From Macrobrachium rosenbergii (lineage: Eukaryota > Arthropoda > Malacostraca > Decapoda > Palaemonidae): a stretch of 64,000 bases of DNA. The position numbers were made by a program, and so were the translations under genes. The stretch covers positions 34,780,570 through 34,844,569 of the forward strand of contig NC_089749.1 in the NCBI RefSeq assembly GCF_040412425.1, in the 5' to 3' direction. Below are positions 52,780 to 64,000 of the stretch, piece after piece. Position 1 is the stretch's first letter. Every line of letters starts with the position of its first letter. Below the pieces are notes generated by a model. The model was not told the DNA's origin and did not search any database. It worked only from the letters and a program-made list of their open reading frames with translations.

Positions 52780-52793
52780 ATATATATTATTAT
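52705..52793. repeat. (TA)n array at the right edge of PLE 2
   Basis: TA run with phase breaks near 52769 and 52788. Confidence 0.95.
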
Positions 52794-52839
52794 ATATTTG
52801 GCCTGGTTGGTATATATATATATATTGTTATATATAAGT

Positions 52840-54220
52840 GAAATGAATATTGATTTTGAATTTGACCTTAGGAACCACTTACCCAGAACAAACAGTGTAA
52901 TAAGAAGCGCAACACACAAGATAACTTGTCTTCGTGATACCCTACAATAAAAGGGAAGGTCAACATGAAAGCCCTTAGTTACAATAAATTACTTTTTTTC
53001 ACACAGTTAAAGCAGCGAGATAAATCTTGACTGGTGTGCAACCCAGCAAGGCAAATGCAGCAATAAAATAAAAAGTTCACAGTTAACTGGCTTTTGGAAA
53101 GAATGATTATGTTTATGTACTATTAATGCAGACGGGAACCCTTGGCTCAAGAATGCAAAGTTTTACTATCTTGTAATCAGTTGCAGAAGCAGGTGGCTTG
53201 CATATAGCAAGGTTGAATTAATTGCCCCTCTAAGACAACTTCTCACAGGTAGGTTGGTGGCAGGAACACGAGGGGGACAAAATAACACGTCTCTGGAAAT
53301 AATTTATTCCACATAAGGGTTCGTGCATAAACGATTCTCTCACTTACAATAGTCTAGCACAATGGAGGGAAGATTAACTCTATGTCAGTGAAGGAAAAGG
53401 ATTATTTCATCAATTGACTAAAGTCATATGGAGAACACACACACTAGTATTAAATGGATATCAGCAAGGGATTCACTTTGGGAGATGAAATATGTGAAAA
53501 GGAAATGAGAGATTTAGTGAGAGGCAAAGTAAACTGGTACTCATTTACTAATTTCGGACTTACCTGGCAATCCAGATTGCAAGTGCACTTTGCAAAATAG
53601 CTAGATGACCCACTGTGTCTTCTGTTAACAAATGAAGGGACTGCTTGTAGTCCGGGTCCCTTGTGACCCCATAATATACAAATATACCAGTTGGTGGCAG
53701 AGTGCCAAGATAGATACTACCCGAGATTCAGGACTTAGCAATACAGACTTCTTGCTTACTTGCTGCCTGAGCTTTGACTGACTTCTCTCAGCCGCTTCTT
53801 AGATGTTGTTCACTCTATAAGCCCCTAGGCTAAGGAAATGGCTTCTTCTCAAGAGGGAATCCCCGACGTTCCTGGAAAACAATCGAGAACCAGCAAAAAG
53901 AAGAGCACAGGGAAATAGTTCGTATGACAAGGATGTAGAGCTACTACTAGAATGCCTATTCCCCAATGAATCACTTAATCCTGCTATCTGGCTTTGACCT
54001 ATCCGAAGCTGCACCCAAAAAGTTCCACTTCTCTTCCACTACCATTGGGCACATGGGCTACCCCCACCTTAATGGTGCGTGTGTCTGTGTGCGAGCGCAC
54101 GTTTTAATGGCTACAATGACCTCTTGACTTCTTGACCTCTTTGCACTTATTTTTTTTATACACTTATCTTGACCAACCAAATCAACGTCCGTGCTCCAAA
54201 TAAACGAAAAAATGTCACTT
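52840..54220. other. non-coding stretch, no gene recognised
   Basis: About 1.4 kb of moderate GC sequence without long ORFs. It may be a dispersed repeat, but I see no termini. Confidence 0.3.
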
Positions 54221-54300
54221 TCCATCGTAAGATTCGAACCTCAGAGACTCCAGCAAGAACGCACTAACTAGTCATGCTTCGAAGACGGAATGCATGGGAA
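54221..54300 (-). repeat. tRNA-like sequence
   Basis: On the minus strand a B box, GAGGTTCGAATCTT, follows an A-box-like TGACTAGTTAGTGCG at tRNA-like spacing. It is followed on the + strand by a (TA)n array. Acceptor-stem pairing is not evident, so it is probably a SINE head. Confidence 0.4.
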
Positions 54301-54306
54301 AATGAG

Positions 54307-54309
<3 letters not shown>

Positions 54310-54374
<65 letters not shown>
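54310..54374. repeat. (TA)n microsatellite
   Basis: TA run of about 32 units. Confidence 0.96.
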
Positions 54375-54381
<7 letters not shown>

Positions 54382-54692
54382 TGTTGAAGAAAAGACTTAT
54401 TCCCAAGCATGTCAGATACATAATGTATACACACCAATGGAATGTTTAAAGATGTGTTAGTTGTAACAGCAGAAAAGCACTTGGGTAGGATTCTTTTTCC
54501 TTCAGCTCATTTTGATATTTGCTTTTCGGACAACAGGTTATAATAGTAATATCTGACGCTATTTGGCAACTCCGTCGTAAGCGCATGAAACAACCACAGA
54601 CGCGACTGGTGCGTCAGAAAAATTACCTCCCGTTTCCGTTAAACCGGTTTTCATTTCTCTCTGTCATTATTATAATTCCTTTATTTAATAAT

Positions 54693-54696
<4 letters not shown>

Positions 54697-54734
<38 letters not shown>
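54697..54734. repeat. (TC)n microsatellite
   Basis: Pure TC run of about 19 units. Confidence 0.95.
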
Positions 54735-54737
<3 letters not shown>

Positions 54738-55261
54738 ACTAAGTATCCATTGGGTGTTAGCTGATATTCTCCCTATACTTTTCCATCGGGTTATTTATCC
54801 ATGGAGATGAAAGGATTGATTGGATGACTAACTATAGTTTTTTATTTGACTCTTTTACCCGACCATTATGAGCGAAATTTTTCAAAATGTTTCGTTATTT
54901 TTCGTAATATGGACTTTTCACTAACCATTCTTTTTATACTGTTAACCTTATGACTAGTAAAGAAAATCGAATAAGAAAAGCACATTTCCTTTTGTATATA
55001 AAGCGAATGAATTATTGTTAGGTGAACGAAAACTTGTGGAACATGTTGCGAAACATTTTTGAGTGACTGTACAAGCAAGTACTGTAGTTATTTTATATGG
55101 ACTGCCTATCATCTCTTCCATGGGAATTCCTTACCCAGTATAGTAAACAATCATGATTCATTCCTCAAATTCTGTTGGCCAGTGTTAGATCCTTTTAGTT
55201 GATTTAGTTTGGTTTTGGTTTTTGCTTATTTATTATAAGAATTTCATTAATAAGTTTGTGC

Positions 55262-55286
55262 CTTTCTATTCCCTTCCAGGTAAGTG
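55262..55286 (+). promoter_or_regulatory. candidate recursive splice site (ratchet point)
   Basis: A pyrimidine tract with CCCTTCCAG is followed at once by GTAAGTG, so an acceptor and a consensus donor abut at 55279|55280. This is the juxtaposed AG|GT form used for stepwise removal of very long introns in insects. It lies on the strand of the Slp-type gene and downstream of its exon 2. Confidence 0.5.
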
Positions 55287-55960
55287 CTCAGTTGTTTGGA
55301 CAGGTTACTTGATGAGATTGATATTCATAAGAAGGTAAGTGCTCATTAAATCATATCATTTTATGTATTCTTCTTGGTGTGTTTTCTCAGCTGCTGGTTT
55401 TTCTCGGCTAATATTTTGACTGGCTGAGAGGCGGATATCGATTTCTGATTTTTTTTTAGTTAAATCAAGTAACTGTAAAATCAGTCATGTATATTTGTCT
55501 GGTATAGCTCATAGTTTTCCTGAGTGTCTTTGCTAGGTTTTAACTGTTTTAGGTAGATATGCCTTTAGTCTTCCTAAGACTGAGATTTTTCATCTTTTAT
55601 TTTTTAGTCTTCCTAAGAGATTTTTTATCTTTTTTTTTTCCTGACTAAGCTTATTGAATTGCCGAGATGCCTGCGTTCAGAAGTTCGGTTTCATCTAATA
55701 TCTTTAGAGTTAACCAGCAAACATGGTTATTATTTGTATTACACATGTTTAATGATAGTTACGGCTCTGGTGATGGCTAATGGAGTAGGTAGTGACAGTG
55801 GGACAGACTTTACTGTCCGGTGGCAGTCGAATATATCTTGATAACTGTAATAAATTATGTCATGAAATAAGTTGAGTGTGAGGTATTATCAGAAGGCTTT
55901 AGGCCAAGGCGAAAATCACTGAGTGAACAGTAACAAATATATCTGAGTCACAGTGAAATC

Positions 55961-56052
55961 ACTTTCTTTTATAAAGCTGGATTCAATGATATTCCTTTTC
56001 AATTCGTTATGAGAATATACAAACATTTGAATCTAGCTTTATAAAAGAAAGT
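55961..56052. repeat. 26-bp inverted repeat, 40-nt spacer
   Basis: ACTTTCTTTTATAAAGCTGG with following ATTCAA pairs with 56027-56052 at 25 of 26 positions. No clear target duplication. Confidence 0.7.
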
Positions 56053-56560
56053 TACAGCCATAATATGAATATTAGTCAAGGGATGCATAAACTTGATCCT
56101 TTAATATCAAAAGAAATTTGTAAATTGTTTAAATTTTAAGGTAGGCAGTAGAGATGTATGGAAATAAGATTATCATAATTGTAAATACAGTACGGGGGCA
56201 GCAGTGATAATGAGTTTTCCAACCCCGCCTCCCTGACACCTGTCAGGTGTGGATCTGTCGTCTCCTATGGTCGGTACGTTTATCAGTATTGTCCCCTGAG
56301 AGTATATTGCGATTTTTAGTTAAACAAATTTTGAAGGCCACTCCTACCTTGACACCCGCCTGTCGGTTGATCTGTAGTCTCAAACAGTTGTGTATATTCG
56401 TCAGTACTATTTCTGTAGTATATAAATTTGTGACCTCTAATATTAGGTATCAGTTCTTCGTCAATGGCTTGAAATAAAATCGAGACCGGTTAGGACCTTC
56501 TCTTATTTTTCACCTGTGGTAATGTGTGATAAATGAATCATGTAAAACATGATTATAATC
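56053..56560. other. non-coding stretch, no gene recognised
   Basis: AT-rich sequence with no supported exon. CACCTGTCAGGTGTGGATCTGT and a similar CACCCGCCTGTCGGTTGATCTGT occur about 115 bp apart and hint at a weak direct duplication. Confidence 0.3.
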
Positions 56561-56816
<256 letters not shown>

Positions 56817-57426
56817 TTATATAAATTTGTGTATATGCCAGCAACTTTTTCGTGCTCGTGCTTTTAAATTAGTAGCTCCTTGTCTAATATCATGGCTGTT
56901 TTATTGGATTCAAATCATGTTCTGGTGCTTAGTGTAGATTCTTGTGCTTATTAGTATAACTTTAAGAAAGTATCATATCATATGCCAAAGTTGATTTCCT
57001 CTGTGTCAAGAGAATCGCCGGTTCTCCCTCCCCCTGAAAATAACCAAGCCCAAAGGCTTGCCAGTTCTAAATTACAACTGAGAGCTTATTGGCACTGTAC
57101 ATTATTTATATTTAACTTTGAAATCTTACCCACTCAGCACTACATGGTCACATTTTGTAGTAAAATGTCATTACAGAAAAAAATGACTGAAGTCCTTTCT
57201 CTATCGATGACATTATCACTTTATCGTCCATTAAATGTCAAAGGATGTACCCAACATACTGTTTTTACTCCCGTCTGTGTTATGCCTTGCAGTGTGGATA
57301 TATCACACAGTTTGCAACGCTAGTCAGGGTGATACTGAGTGCTCTCCATCATTCTGATTTTCTGTTGATGTCATCCTGAGCAGCATCAGAGCAGTATGGT
57401 TAAAAGCCCGTTTGTAGTTATTACTT

Positions 57427-58147
57427 AGAGGTGAGCAACCTTTTGAGCATCAAGAGCAACCTATTGTTTGTTTTTCAAGACGAGAGCAACAAACATTCTT
57501 GTTTCGTAATCATTTTTAAAATAGATTAATGTAGTTTATATTGCCATTATATTATAACTAAACTTTTTAAGTACCGAACACTAATATTTCAGGATTAATA
57601 TGAATTTTGATTTCAGATGTCATATTTTGTGTTGACGAAATCTTATAAATGTAAAGGAGGAACATATTTCTTTGTAAGTTTCTTTTTTTTCTATTTTTTT
57701 AAGAGACCTACTGGAAGCAAATCTCTCCATTTCCTCAGAATGAAGTATACTAAATTTATGCTGCATGAAAATGTAATTATAGATATCAGAAAAACACATA
57801 GCCAATGTAGTTATAATTTTATTTGGCTAAACAGATTTTCTACTTTAAACCCAATGATATTCAAACAAAAAATTATGAGTAAAATACAATTTGTACAGAA
57901 AATATGCCCATGCAGTATTTGAGAGTAAAAAAGTAATTACTTTTCTTTTCAGTGGTATGTTAGGTGTTGGGCATTTTTGTCTACCGGCACCCTCACAGTT
58001 CAACGGAATCGTATTTATTAATAAATGTTTAATTATGAAACGTGCTGCATCAGTGCTCACGAGCACTAAATTCACTTCCCCTGAAGAGCACTGTCAGACC
58101 ATCAAAGAGCAGGAGGGTGCTCGCGAGTAACATGTTGCCCACCTCTT
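57427..58147. mobile_element. possible hAT-type MITE
   Basis: AGAGGTGAGCAAC at 57427 and the reverse complement of GTTGCCCACCTCT at 58135-58147 match at 12 of 13 positions. AGAGGTG is a frequent hAT terminus. Inner GAGCAAC and GAGCACC motifs recur near both ends. I see no clear 8-bp duplication and no transposase. Confidence 0.35.
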
Positions 58148-58152
58148 TTGTG

Positions 58153-58157
<5 letters not shown>

Positions 58158-58196
<39 letters not shown>
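58158..58196. repeat. (GA)n microsatellite
   Basis: GA run of about 19 units. Confidence 0.96.
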
Positions 58197-58198
<2 letters not shown>

Positions 58199-58433
58199 AG
58201 AGACGTGAAGTTTTTAGTTTTGAGATATAGCTTTTATGATTAAAAAAATGAACGTTTGAGAGATATGGATCAGAATCTGACTAATGATGTTTGTTACTGG
58301 CCAGAACTTGTTATCATTGCAAGAACGGCCTTGCAAGTGCAACTTCATACGGCGGTTATGATTTCTGTTTTATTGCAACTGGAGGTTTCATCATCGGCAG
58401 CAAAAAAAAAAAAAAAATGAATGACTGTTATTA

Positions 58434-58439
<6 letters not shown>

Positions 58440-58501
<62 letters not shown>
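58440..58501. repeat. (TC)n microsatellite
   Basis: Pure TC run of about 30 units. Confidence 0.97.
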
Positions 58502-58503
<2 letters not shown>

Positions 58504-60020
58504 TTAACGTTGTTCTAGATGCGATCTAGTGAACGCGGATACTATATGAGCTTGATGATCCAATGGAGATATTTGTGGGTTAGCTTAAGACTGAATCGAT
58601 TTCCTTCTTTTTGAAGGTCACTGTGGCCGCGAATTCTTTTTCAGTGTTCCCAGTTTCGAGTTTTCCTTCCAATGGACAAATACCCTACCGTGACAGAACA
58701 CTGAATTTTATCACTATTAGATATTTATTTATTACGTGAATCCTAAAATCCTTGGTTTGTGAAAAAAAGAAAAATGGAAAAAGCTCTGTTAGTTGATGAT
58801 AGTTTTTGAGTTATTTCAGAGGATGTGTACTTGTTCGCTCTTCGTTGTGTCTTATTCTACGAATGTACTGAACATTTACGTTAAGCAGTACGAAAACGCT
58901 CTGGTCATCCCGGAGTACTTAGAAATAATTTTGTTCCCGTTTGAAAACTCGCAGAACGGATTTTTCCAGACGATTTCATTCTTGTCACGGTGCTTCCATA
59001 TAGGCAGTTTCTTGCAAGCAGACCTGGTGAAGCTGCCACTGATACTCAAAAAGTACCACTAGGGCGACAAGCGCCTCTTGTTGCTCGCGCTGTTTCGATT
59101 CGACAGAGAACACCTTCTTCAGCATCTTTTTTTTTCTTTTTTTCCGTCGCGAGGAATGTCATATGAGATGTAGCACTCCGCCTGTGCCCTGGGGAACGAC
59201 GCTGAGAGTGAAAGTGTTTGACCGACCACCGATGTCTTCCGAGTTGCCGACGCTGCTGATGATTGGTCGTGGGCGAACGCGGTTTTTGTTTCTTGTTTTT
59301 TTCTCGGTTTCATTTCCATACATTGACGACAACGTGTGAATTCACTCCGGGAGAAAGTAGATTACTCGTTCTGTAATATTAGGGGCGCGGTTTTCGCTAA
59401 GCCTGTGTATCCTATTATTTTTATCATGGTTTTAATCTGACCTCTTCAGCACTCTCTTCCGTTACAAAGCCTTGTGCACTTCTTCCCGCTTATGTCTTTT
59501 TAATGAGGCTTCGTTGGATACGCCGTTAGGTATAAATCATTTTCTGTTCCAGTATCTTTTTTAATTTCCCTTTCCAGGATACCCATTTGAAATAATAATT
59601 TTAGGCCGTACATAAAATCAGGTATTTTTTTCTTTTCAGTTCAGCATTTTTACTTTCCTCGTCACATCAGACACAAAACAAATTTTATGCGGAAAAGTAG
59701 CTGGTATGTGAATACTTTACTTCTCTGTTCATGTTTTCTTTTCTTCCTACGGTACCAGTATAACATATGTGTACCAAGTATACTCACATTTTATACTGAA
59801 TATCTTCTACCCAGAAAGATTGCTGCAACATTTCTGTTACTCCAGGTATTTAGGTGCTCTGATTTACGGTGCTGTCCCAAGAGCCTGGGTTGGCCCAAAA
59901 CACCATCTTCGCCGAAATAGCTTGAGTATGCCTGATTAATTGATATTACTTGTTGCAAACAATACAAATCATCTAGATTCGACTGATTTTTATCATACAA
60001 GAGTAGGAGGGGTAACATGA
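58502..60020. other. non-coding stretch, no gene recognised
   Basis: Mostly unique sequence. A CpG-containing segment at about 59140-59280 has higher GC and could be regulatory, but no exon is supported. Confidence 0.35.
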
Positions 60021-60034
60021 ATGTGGGGACGTCA

Positions 60035-60700
60035 TGGAAGTAAGGAATGGAAAGGCACCAAGAATTGATGGTTACCAGTGAGGTGCTTTGTGATGAGTGA
60101 TTGACCAGTATGCATAAGGTATGTACAGATAAGGGAAAGCTTCCAAAGGAGTGGGTGCCAGCACATCATAAGGACATAACGATATGAAAGTTGAATGAGA
60201 AGTTGGAGACTAAAGGGAAATAACTGTAATGTGACATACAAGGAAATAAAAAAAAAGAAAACATGATAAAATTGATAAGAATTTGATTTAGTGTTTTGAG
60301 AATGTGTGTAAGGTATTTTTTGGGAAAGATTGGGTACTTTTTTTTAATGAAAATTAAGCTTGTTATAATGTTGAGACAGAAGAGTGACTAGTTTCATGTC
60401 AAAATTTATAAAAAAATTATATATGTTCCTAGTAATGTTTGAAATTTTGTGGTTTGAGTGGTAAGAGAATTTGGGGAAAGGGCAGAAGATATAGGTGCAA
60501 AGTTGTGGAATAGGAAAGAGGTCGTGAATGAAATGTGGATCGGTTTATATTTCCATATGATACAGTGTTTGTTGATAATAGTGAACAAAAGCTTGCTGAG
60601 ACCAGTGAAAAGATTTTCGTTCAGAAGAGGAGACAGTTGGAAGTGGATGTAGCAAGAAGGAAGGTAAAAGGTCAAATGTTAACAAGGAAATTGTAGCAAT
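60035..60700 (+). pseudogene. LINE reverse transcriptase fragment, deleted and frameshifted
   Basis: Block 1 at 60037-60190 reads VRNGKAPRIDGYQ followed, in another frame, by GKLPKEWVPAHHKDI. These are the LINE RT motifs NGKAPG-DG and G--P-EW. Block 2 at 60458-60560 reads VREFGERAEDIGAKLWNRK. After a frame change comes DTVFVDNSEQKLAETSEKIF then LEVDVARRKVK, matching the RT catalytic loop and following helix (pattern: FADDTVLVADSEEKL, L-VNV-KSKVM). The FADD residues are lost or mutated. Between the blocks RT sequence is missing. This appears to be a different LINE lineage from the 16-kb copy. Confidence 0.6.
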
Positions 60701-63700
60701 GGATGTTAGTTTTTCTCTTCGCACCGGAGAAGTCTCCCATCTCATTCACCAAAAAAGTCAGTAGCTAAAATCCTGGGCGTCCCATTTTTGCAGAGTATCA
60801 CTTTGTATTGAAAAATTCTGAGTATTAAATGCTATATTTGGTAATGGAGGTGTGGGAAAAAATGTGGCAATTCCATCGATTTTAAATATTTTTCCAGCTG
60901 GTCTAACCAAAAGTGTTGCTCATCACTTTCTGCTGTAATTTTTTGTAGGGCTTCAGGCATTTAACTGCACGACCAAATCCGGGGGAAGATTTTTTTGAGT
61001 GTTAAATGAAAAGACGTTCACATCCTTGAAACTTGCATGTGTTACACACTATAGGTTTATTTCATGAGCTGGTCTGTTTGCAATAGCTAATACTGGTGAT
61101 TAGGGTCTATTTTAGGTGTAATTATACTTTGTGTTAAGCGAGACATTTTCAAAAGCGTTTTCACATAATCTTGCAAACCTAAAATCTGACGTATGTATCT
61201 TCCACTAATTGAAATTTTTATTTATGAAATTGTCGATAAAATTTAAGTATTTGGATTAGTTGTTTTGGAATTATTATTGATTCAGTTCCGAGAAGTGAAG
61301 GTAGGCCATCCTTTCTTGCAGTTTGTGGGACCTTTGGTGTGAGACACCGTCTGTGATATTCCTCAGTGGAATCTCTGGGTACAACATTGCTTTGCTAATA
61401 GGTACCTTTACTCGTCCTACGAGTCATTTACGCAGAGGAAGCAGAGACAGGCTAATCAGTCTACCTCCAACCTGTAATCCAGGTTGGACGGAAAGACGAC
61501 AGCAAAACGGAAAAATAAAAAGAATATAAGAAAACTAATTGCTAAGTAATTTCTCCTCTTCCCCGATCGAATATACATGTGCGTGCGACAATACAGATAC
61601 CTTCTGGTCACGAAAAGTGAGAGATTTTGGTACTTAAACCACCGTAAAAACGACAGTAAAACGTAGGTGCCTGGCAGCCGTAGAAAGTTCAACCTTACCT
61701 GTCGAAGGGAGTGGGCAAGATTTCATAGTTGTTTACTTTAGAAAATGAAAACAAGCGCGCGCATGATGTGGATTTCAGATGATACATTCAGTACATTTAC
61801 TTTTTACTAGGGAAAAATTTTTAATGTGAAAAAAAACTCTCACCTCGAAATAGAACGGTTTTACAATAACGAATTTCAACTTAACAAATGACAAGTTCTT
61901 ATATTTGGTTTATTGTCTTTGTTTTGGGTTTGTCAGCGGAGGTGCGCCATCATCTACAAGCTAATTTACAGTATTTCTCGGGACTTATTACAGTTAGTTT
62001 TCAGAAAAAAGCTGAAGATACATTGTCAGTGGATTTTTAAAAATCCCCCTGGTTATATTTTTTCTTTTTATTTTGCTTATTTTTTGTGTTTTGTAGCTAA
62101 ACGGATATAAGGCGAATGATTCATTCATTATAATCATTATGATCGTTGTTGTCTTCCCAATTTTGATATTATTTTCAGCAGTAGTACAATAGTTGCATGT
62201 TCTCAGCTGCAATTTAGATTTTGGCTTGTGCTAGAGTGATTATGCGAATAATTAAATTTAATTTCCAAGATATTCATTGTAGCACCATAAAAAGCTAGAT
62301 GAATTTAAGGAAACTTAAGGAAACTGAAAATCTTCCAGATTTTACTGTAATCTTTGACACTTACTTGCAACACTGTATCACCCTACTCACTTGGATACGA
62401 TTGGCCTTTAAGGGACATTGTGTGTAGAATTCTGTTATGGTTGCAATGCTGGAAAGGGCCTTGGATCTTGAATACATATCTTATTATATGTGAATGTTGG
62501 GTTTCGTTGTGCCTTGGATCTTGTTTGCATTTCTTAAGTGTGTGTCTATCTTGACTGAAATGAATATTGAATGTACGTTGGATCTCGTGTTAATGTCTTG
62601 ACTCTGATTTGCAAATCTTGTTTGTTTGTTGGATCTCGACTGCCATTCTTGAAGATATGTTGGATCTCATAATTATGTCAGGGTCCTCGTTTGCAGTTCT
62701 TGAATGGTTGTCGGATCTTGCTTCGAGCTTGTGTAACAAGTGGATGCTGTTTTGTTCCAGTCTTCTCTGACAGAGTTGCCATTATGTGACTGGTCTTTCA
62801 ATAGTAGAATAATCTTCACCTCTATTTTATGTGGCCGCGTAAAACCCTCCAGGCCGCTGCTTCCCATATTAACAATCCATGATTCGATAAATGTCTCCTC
62901 CCCCAACTGGCAAACTTTGGAATTCTCTCCTTGCTTCGATTTACAAATTTCCTTCATGGGCTTCCTTTCAGTAGACTGACTTGTCGTTTCATTTGGAATT
63001 TCAAAGGGTAAGAACATAACTTATGAATGTAACTTATGAATGCAAACTCAAACTAATGTGGTATTACTACGGTGAAACGAAATCCGCTGTAAAAATAAAA
63101 GTGATGTGAATGGATTCTAAAATTTCAAAATGGAAATAAAAAAAAATGTTCATGAAAGCATCGTCTGCAAAAAAATATACTTGGATACTTAACTCGTGAC
63201 AAATTGAAGTATATAAACGCTGCTGTGTTCTTGATAAATGTGTTAAATTGTGATTTTGAAATACTTTTCACGGGTCTAAGAACTTGATGCTACGGCCTAC
63301 CGAAAGAAATGCTACGTAGATTTTAAAAGAATGAAGAAAAGAGATCTACCCTGGACCATTTCCGATATCCGTATTAATCTGGGCAGTAATCTTTGCTTTC
63401 TCTATATGCAGTTAAATAATAATTCTGTGAGTAGACAGCAAAACAATAGTCAAGATCCCATAGAGATATGCCAGGTTAGCCTTGACTTAATTGTTAAGGA
63501 TTATTATTAAAGATATGATCGAACTAAAATGATTTCTACAGTATTACAGGGTTTGTAAAATGTTAAACAAAAGAAGTCCTTATCTTATAGGACCAAATAA
63601 ATTTAGTGTAGTGTAGATTCACTTAGGCTAACATGGTCTTTGGAACATAACCATGTATATAAGTAGGAATTGAATTGAGACTCATTTTCCAAATACCAGA

Positions 63701-64000
63701 TAAAATCGCTTCTTGTTCTAATAAGCCATGTTTCTTGCTTTAAGATTTTTAAAATTTTGCAGCGACGTCACACTGACAGATGGCGCTACTGTGCGTTGTT
63801 TTTATTGAAGGTTACAAGCAATGGCGTGAAAGAAAATCAAAACTAACATAAGAAAAAGTGTTAGTACGATTGATATATGTTTACTAAGGAGCAATAATCA
63901 TAGAGATGCAAAGTACCATCGGTACATTATTCTTAGCTATTACGTGCTCTTATTAATATCCAACATGCATTTACTAATTAAGAGCACATGATTTTGTGCT
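60701..64000. other. non-coding stretch to the window end
   Basis: AT-rich sequence with no recognised exon or element. It includes a degenerate GGATCT-containing repeat series at about 62456-62711. Confidence 0.4.
62456..62711. repeat. degenerate tandem repeat with TTGGATCT core
   Basis: TTGGATCT or CGGATCT recurs about seven times (near 62460, 62512, 62578, 62633, 62659 and 62712), with partial copies of TTTGCA-TTCTTGAA between. Confidence 0.5.

Noticed and set aside
55312..55333. Micro-exon between GGACAG and AAG|GTAAGT next to the ratchet-like site
   Set aside because: The split codon from exon 2 (TA) plus the leading G would make a stop, so it cannot follow exon 2 directly.
61323..61529. 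ORF after a CAG acceptor-like site at 61320 as the next Slp-type exon
   Set aside because: The peptide shows no continuation of the Rab-binding domain, no good donor follows in phase, and it does not begin with a base that completes Tyr plus SHD sequence.

Overview
This is eukaryotic, intron-scale DNA that is poor in genes and rich in repeats. The dense long (TA)n, (TC/GA)n and (CA/GT)n arrays, Penelope-like retroelements, tRNA-derived SINEs and one recurring decayed LINE family suggest an arthropod, most likely a decapod crustacean such as a shrimp or prawn. The species call is inference; no rRNA, mitochondrial or single-copy marker gene is present.

Host genes: the only convincing host coding sequence is two exons on the + strand, 4730-4801 and 14128-14237. 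They splice in phase and encode the start of a Rab-binding (SHD1) domain of the synaptotagmin-like protein/bitesize type. The second exon ends in a donor at 14238, and I found no convincing next exon. Much or all of 14.2-64 kb may therefore lie in one very long intron. A textbook recursive-splicing (zero-length exon) site at 55279/55280 fits that view.

Layout: 0.6-1.2 kb, LINE fragment (-). 3.17-3.66 kb, MITE with about 150-bp inverted repeats and TA duplication. 4.7-14.2 kb, exons 1-2 around an intron full of (TA)n and two tRNA-related repeats. 15.6-17.2 kb, decayed LINE (+) with endonuclease and YADD reverse-transcriptase remnants. 25.0-25.6 kb, the same LINE type (-). 27.05-28.29 kb, Penelope-like element (PLE) 1. 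39.57-39.84 kb, tRNA-derived SINE. 41.15-45.88 kb, a complete hAT transposon with 8-bp target duplication, terminal inverted repeats and a nearly intact transposase broken by one stop and one frameshift. 46.63-46.82 kb, a perfect 72-bp inverted repeat. 50.1-50.74 kb, a T-poor stretch open in two frames. 51.25-52.79 kb, a PLE cluster. 57.4-58.1 kb, possible hAT-type MITE. 60.0-60.7 kb, another LINE remnant.

Main points: (1) the PLE 3' regions carry a conserved hammerhead-ribozyme-like core (TGATGA, stem II, GAAAC, GTC) just before AATAAA; (2) four loci carry tight, mostly perfect inverted duplications beside (TA)n, and at least three are PLE-derived, suggesting a snap-back insertion or rearrangement mechanism; (3) a candidate recursive splice site lies in a putative giant intron; (4) a fully bounded hAT element has gained a (TA)n array of about 245 bp. 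The many apparent proteins of alternating Ile-Tyr, Arg-Glu, Ser-Leu, Thr-His or Cys-Val are only translated microsatellites and were left out.
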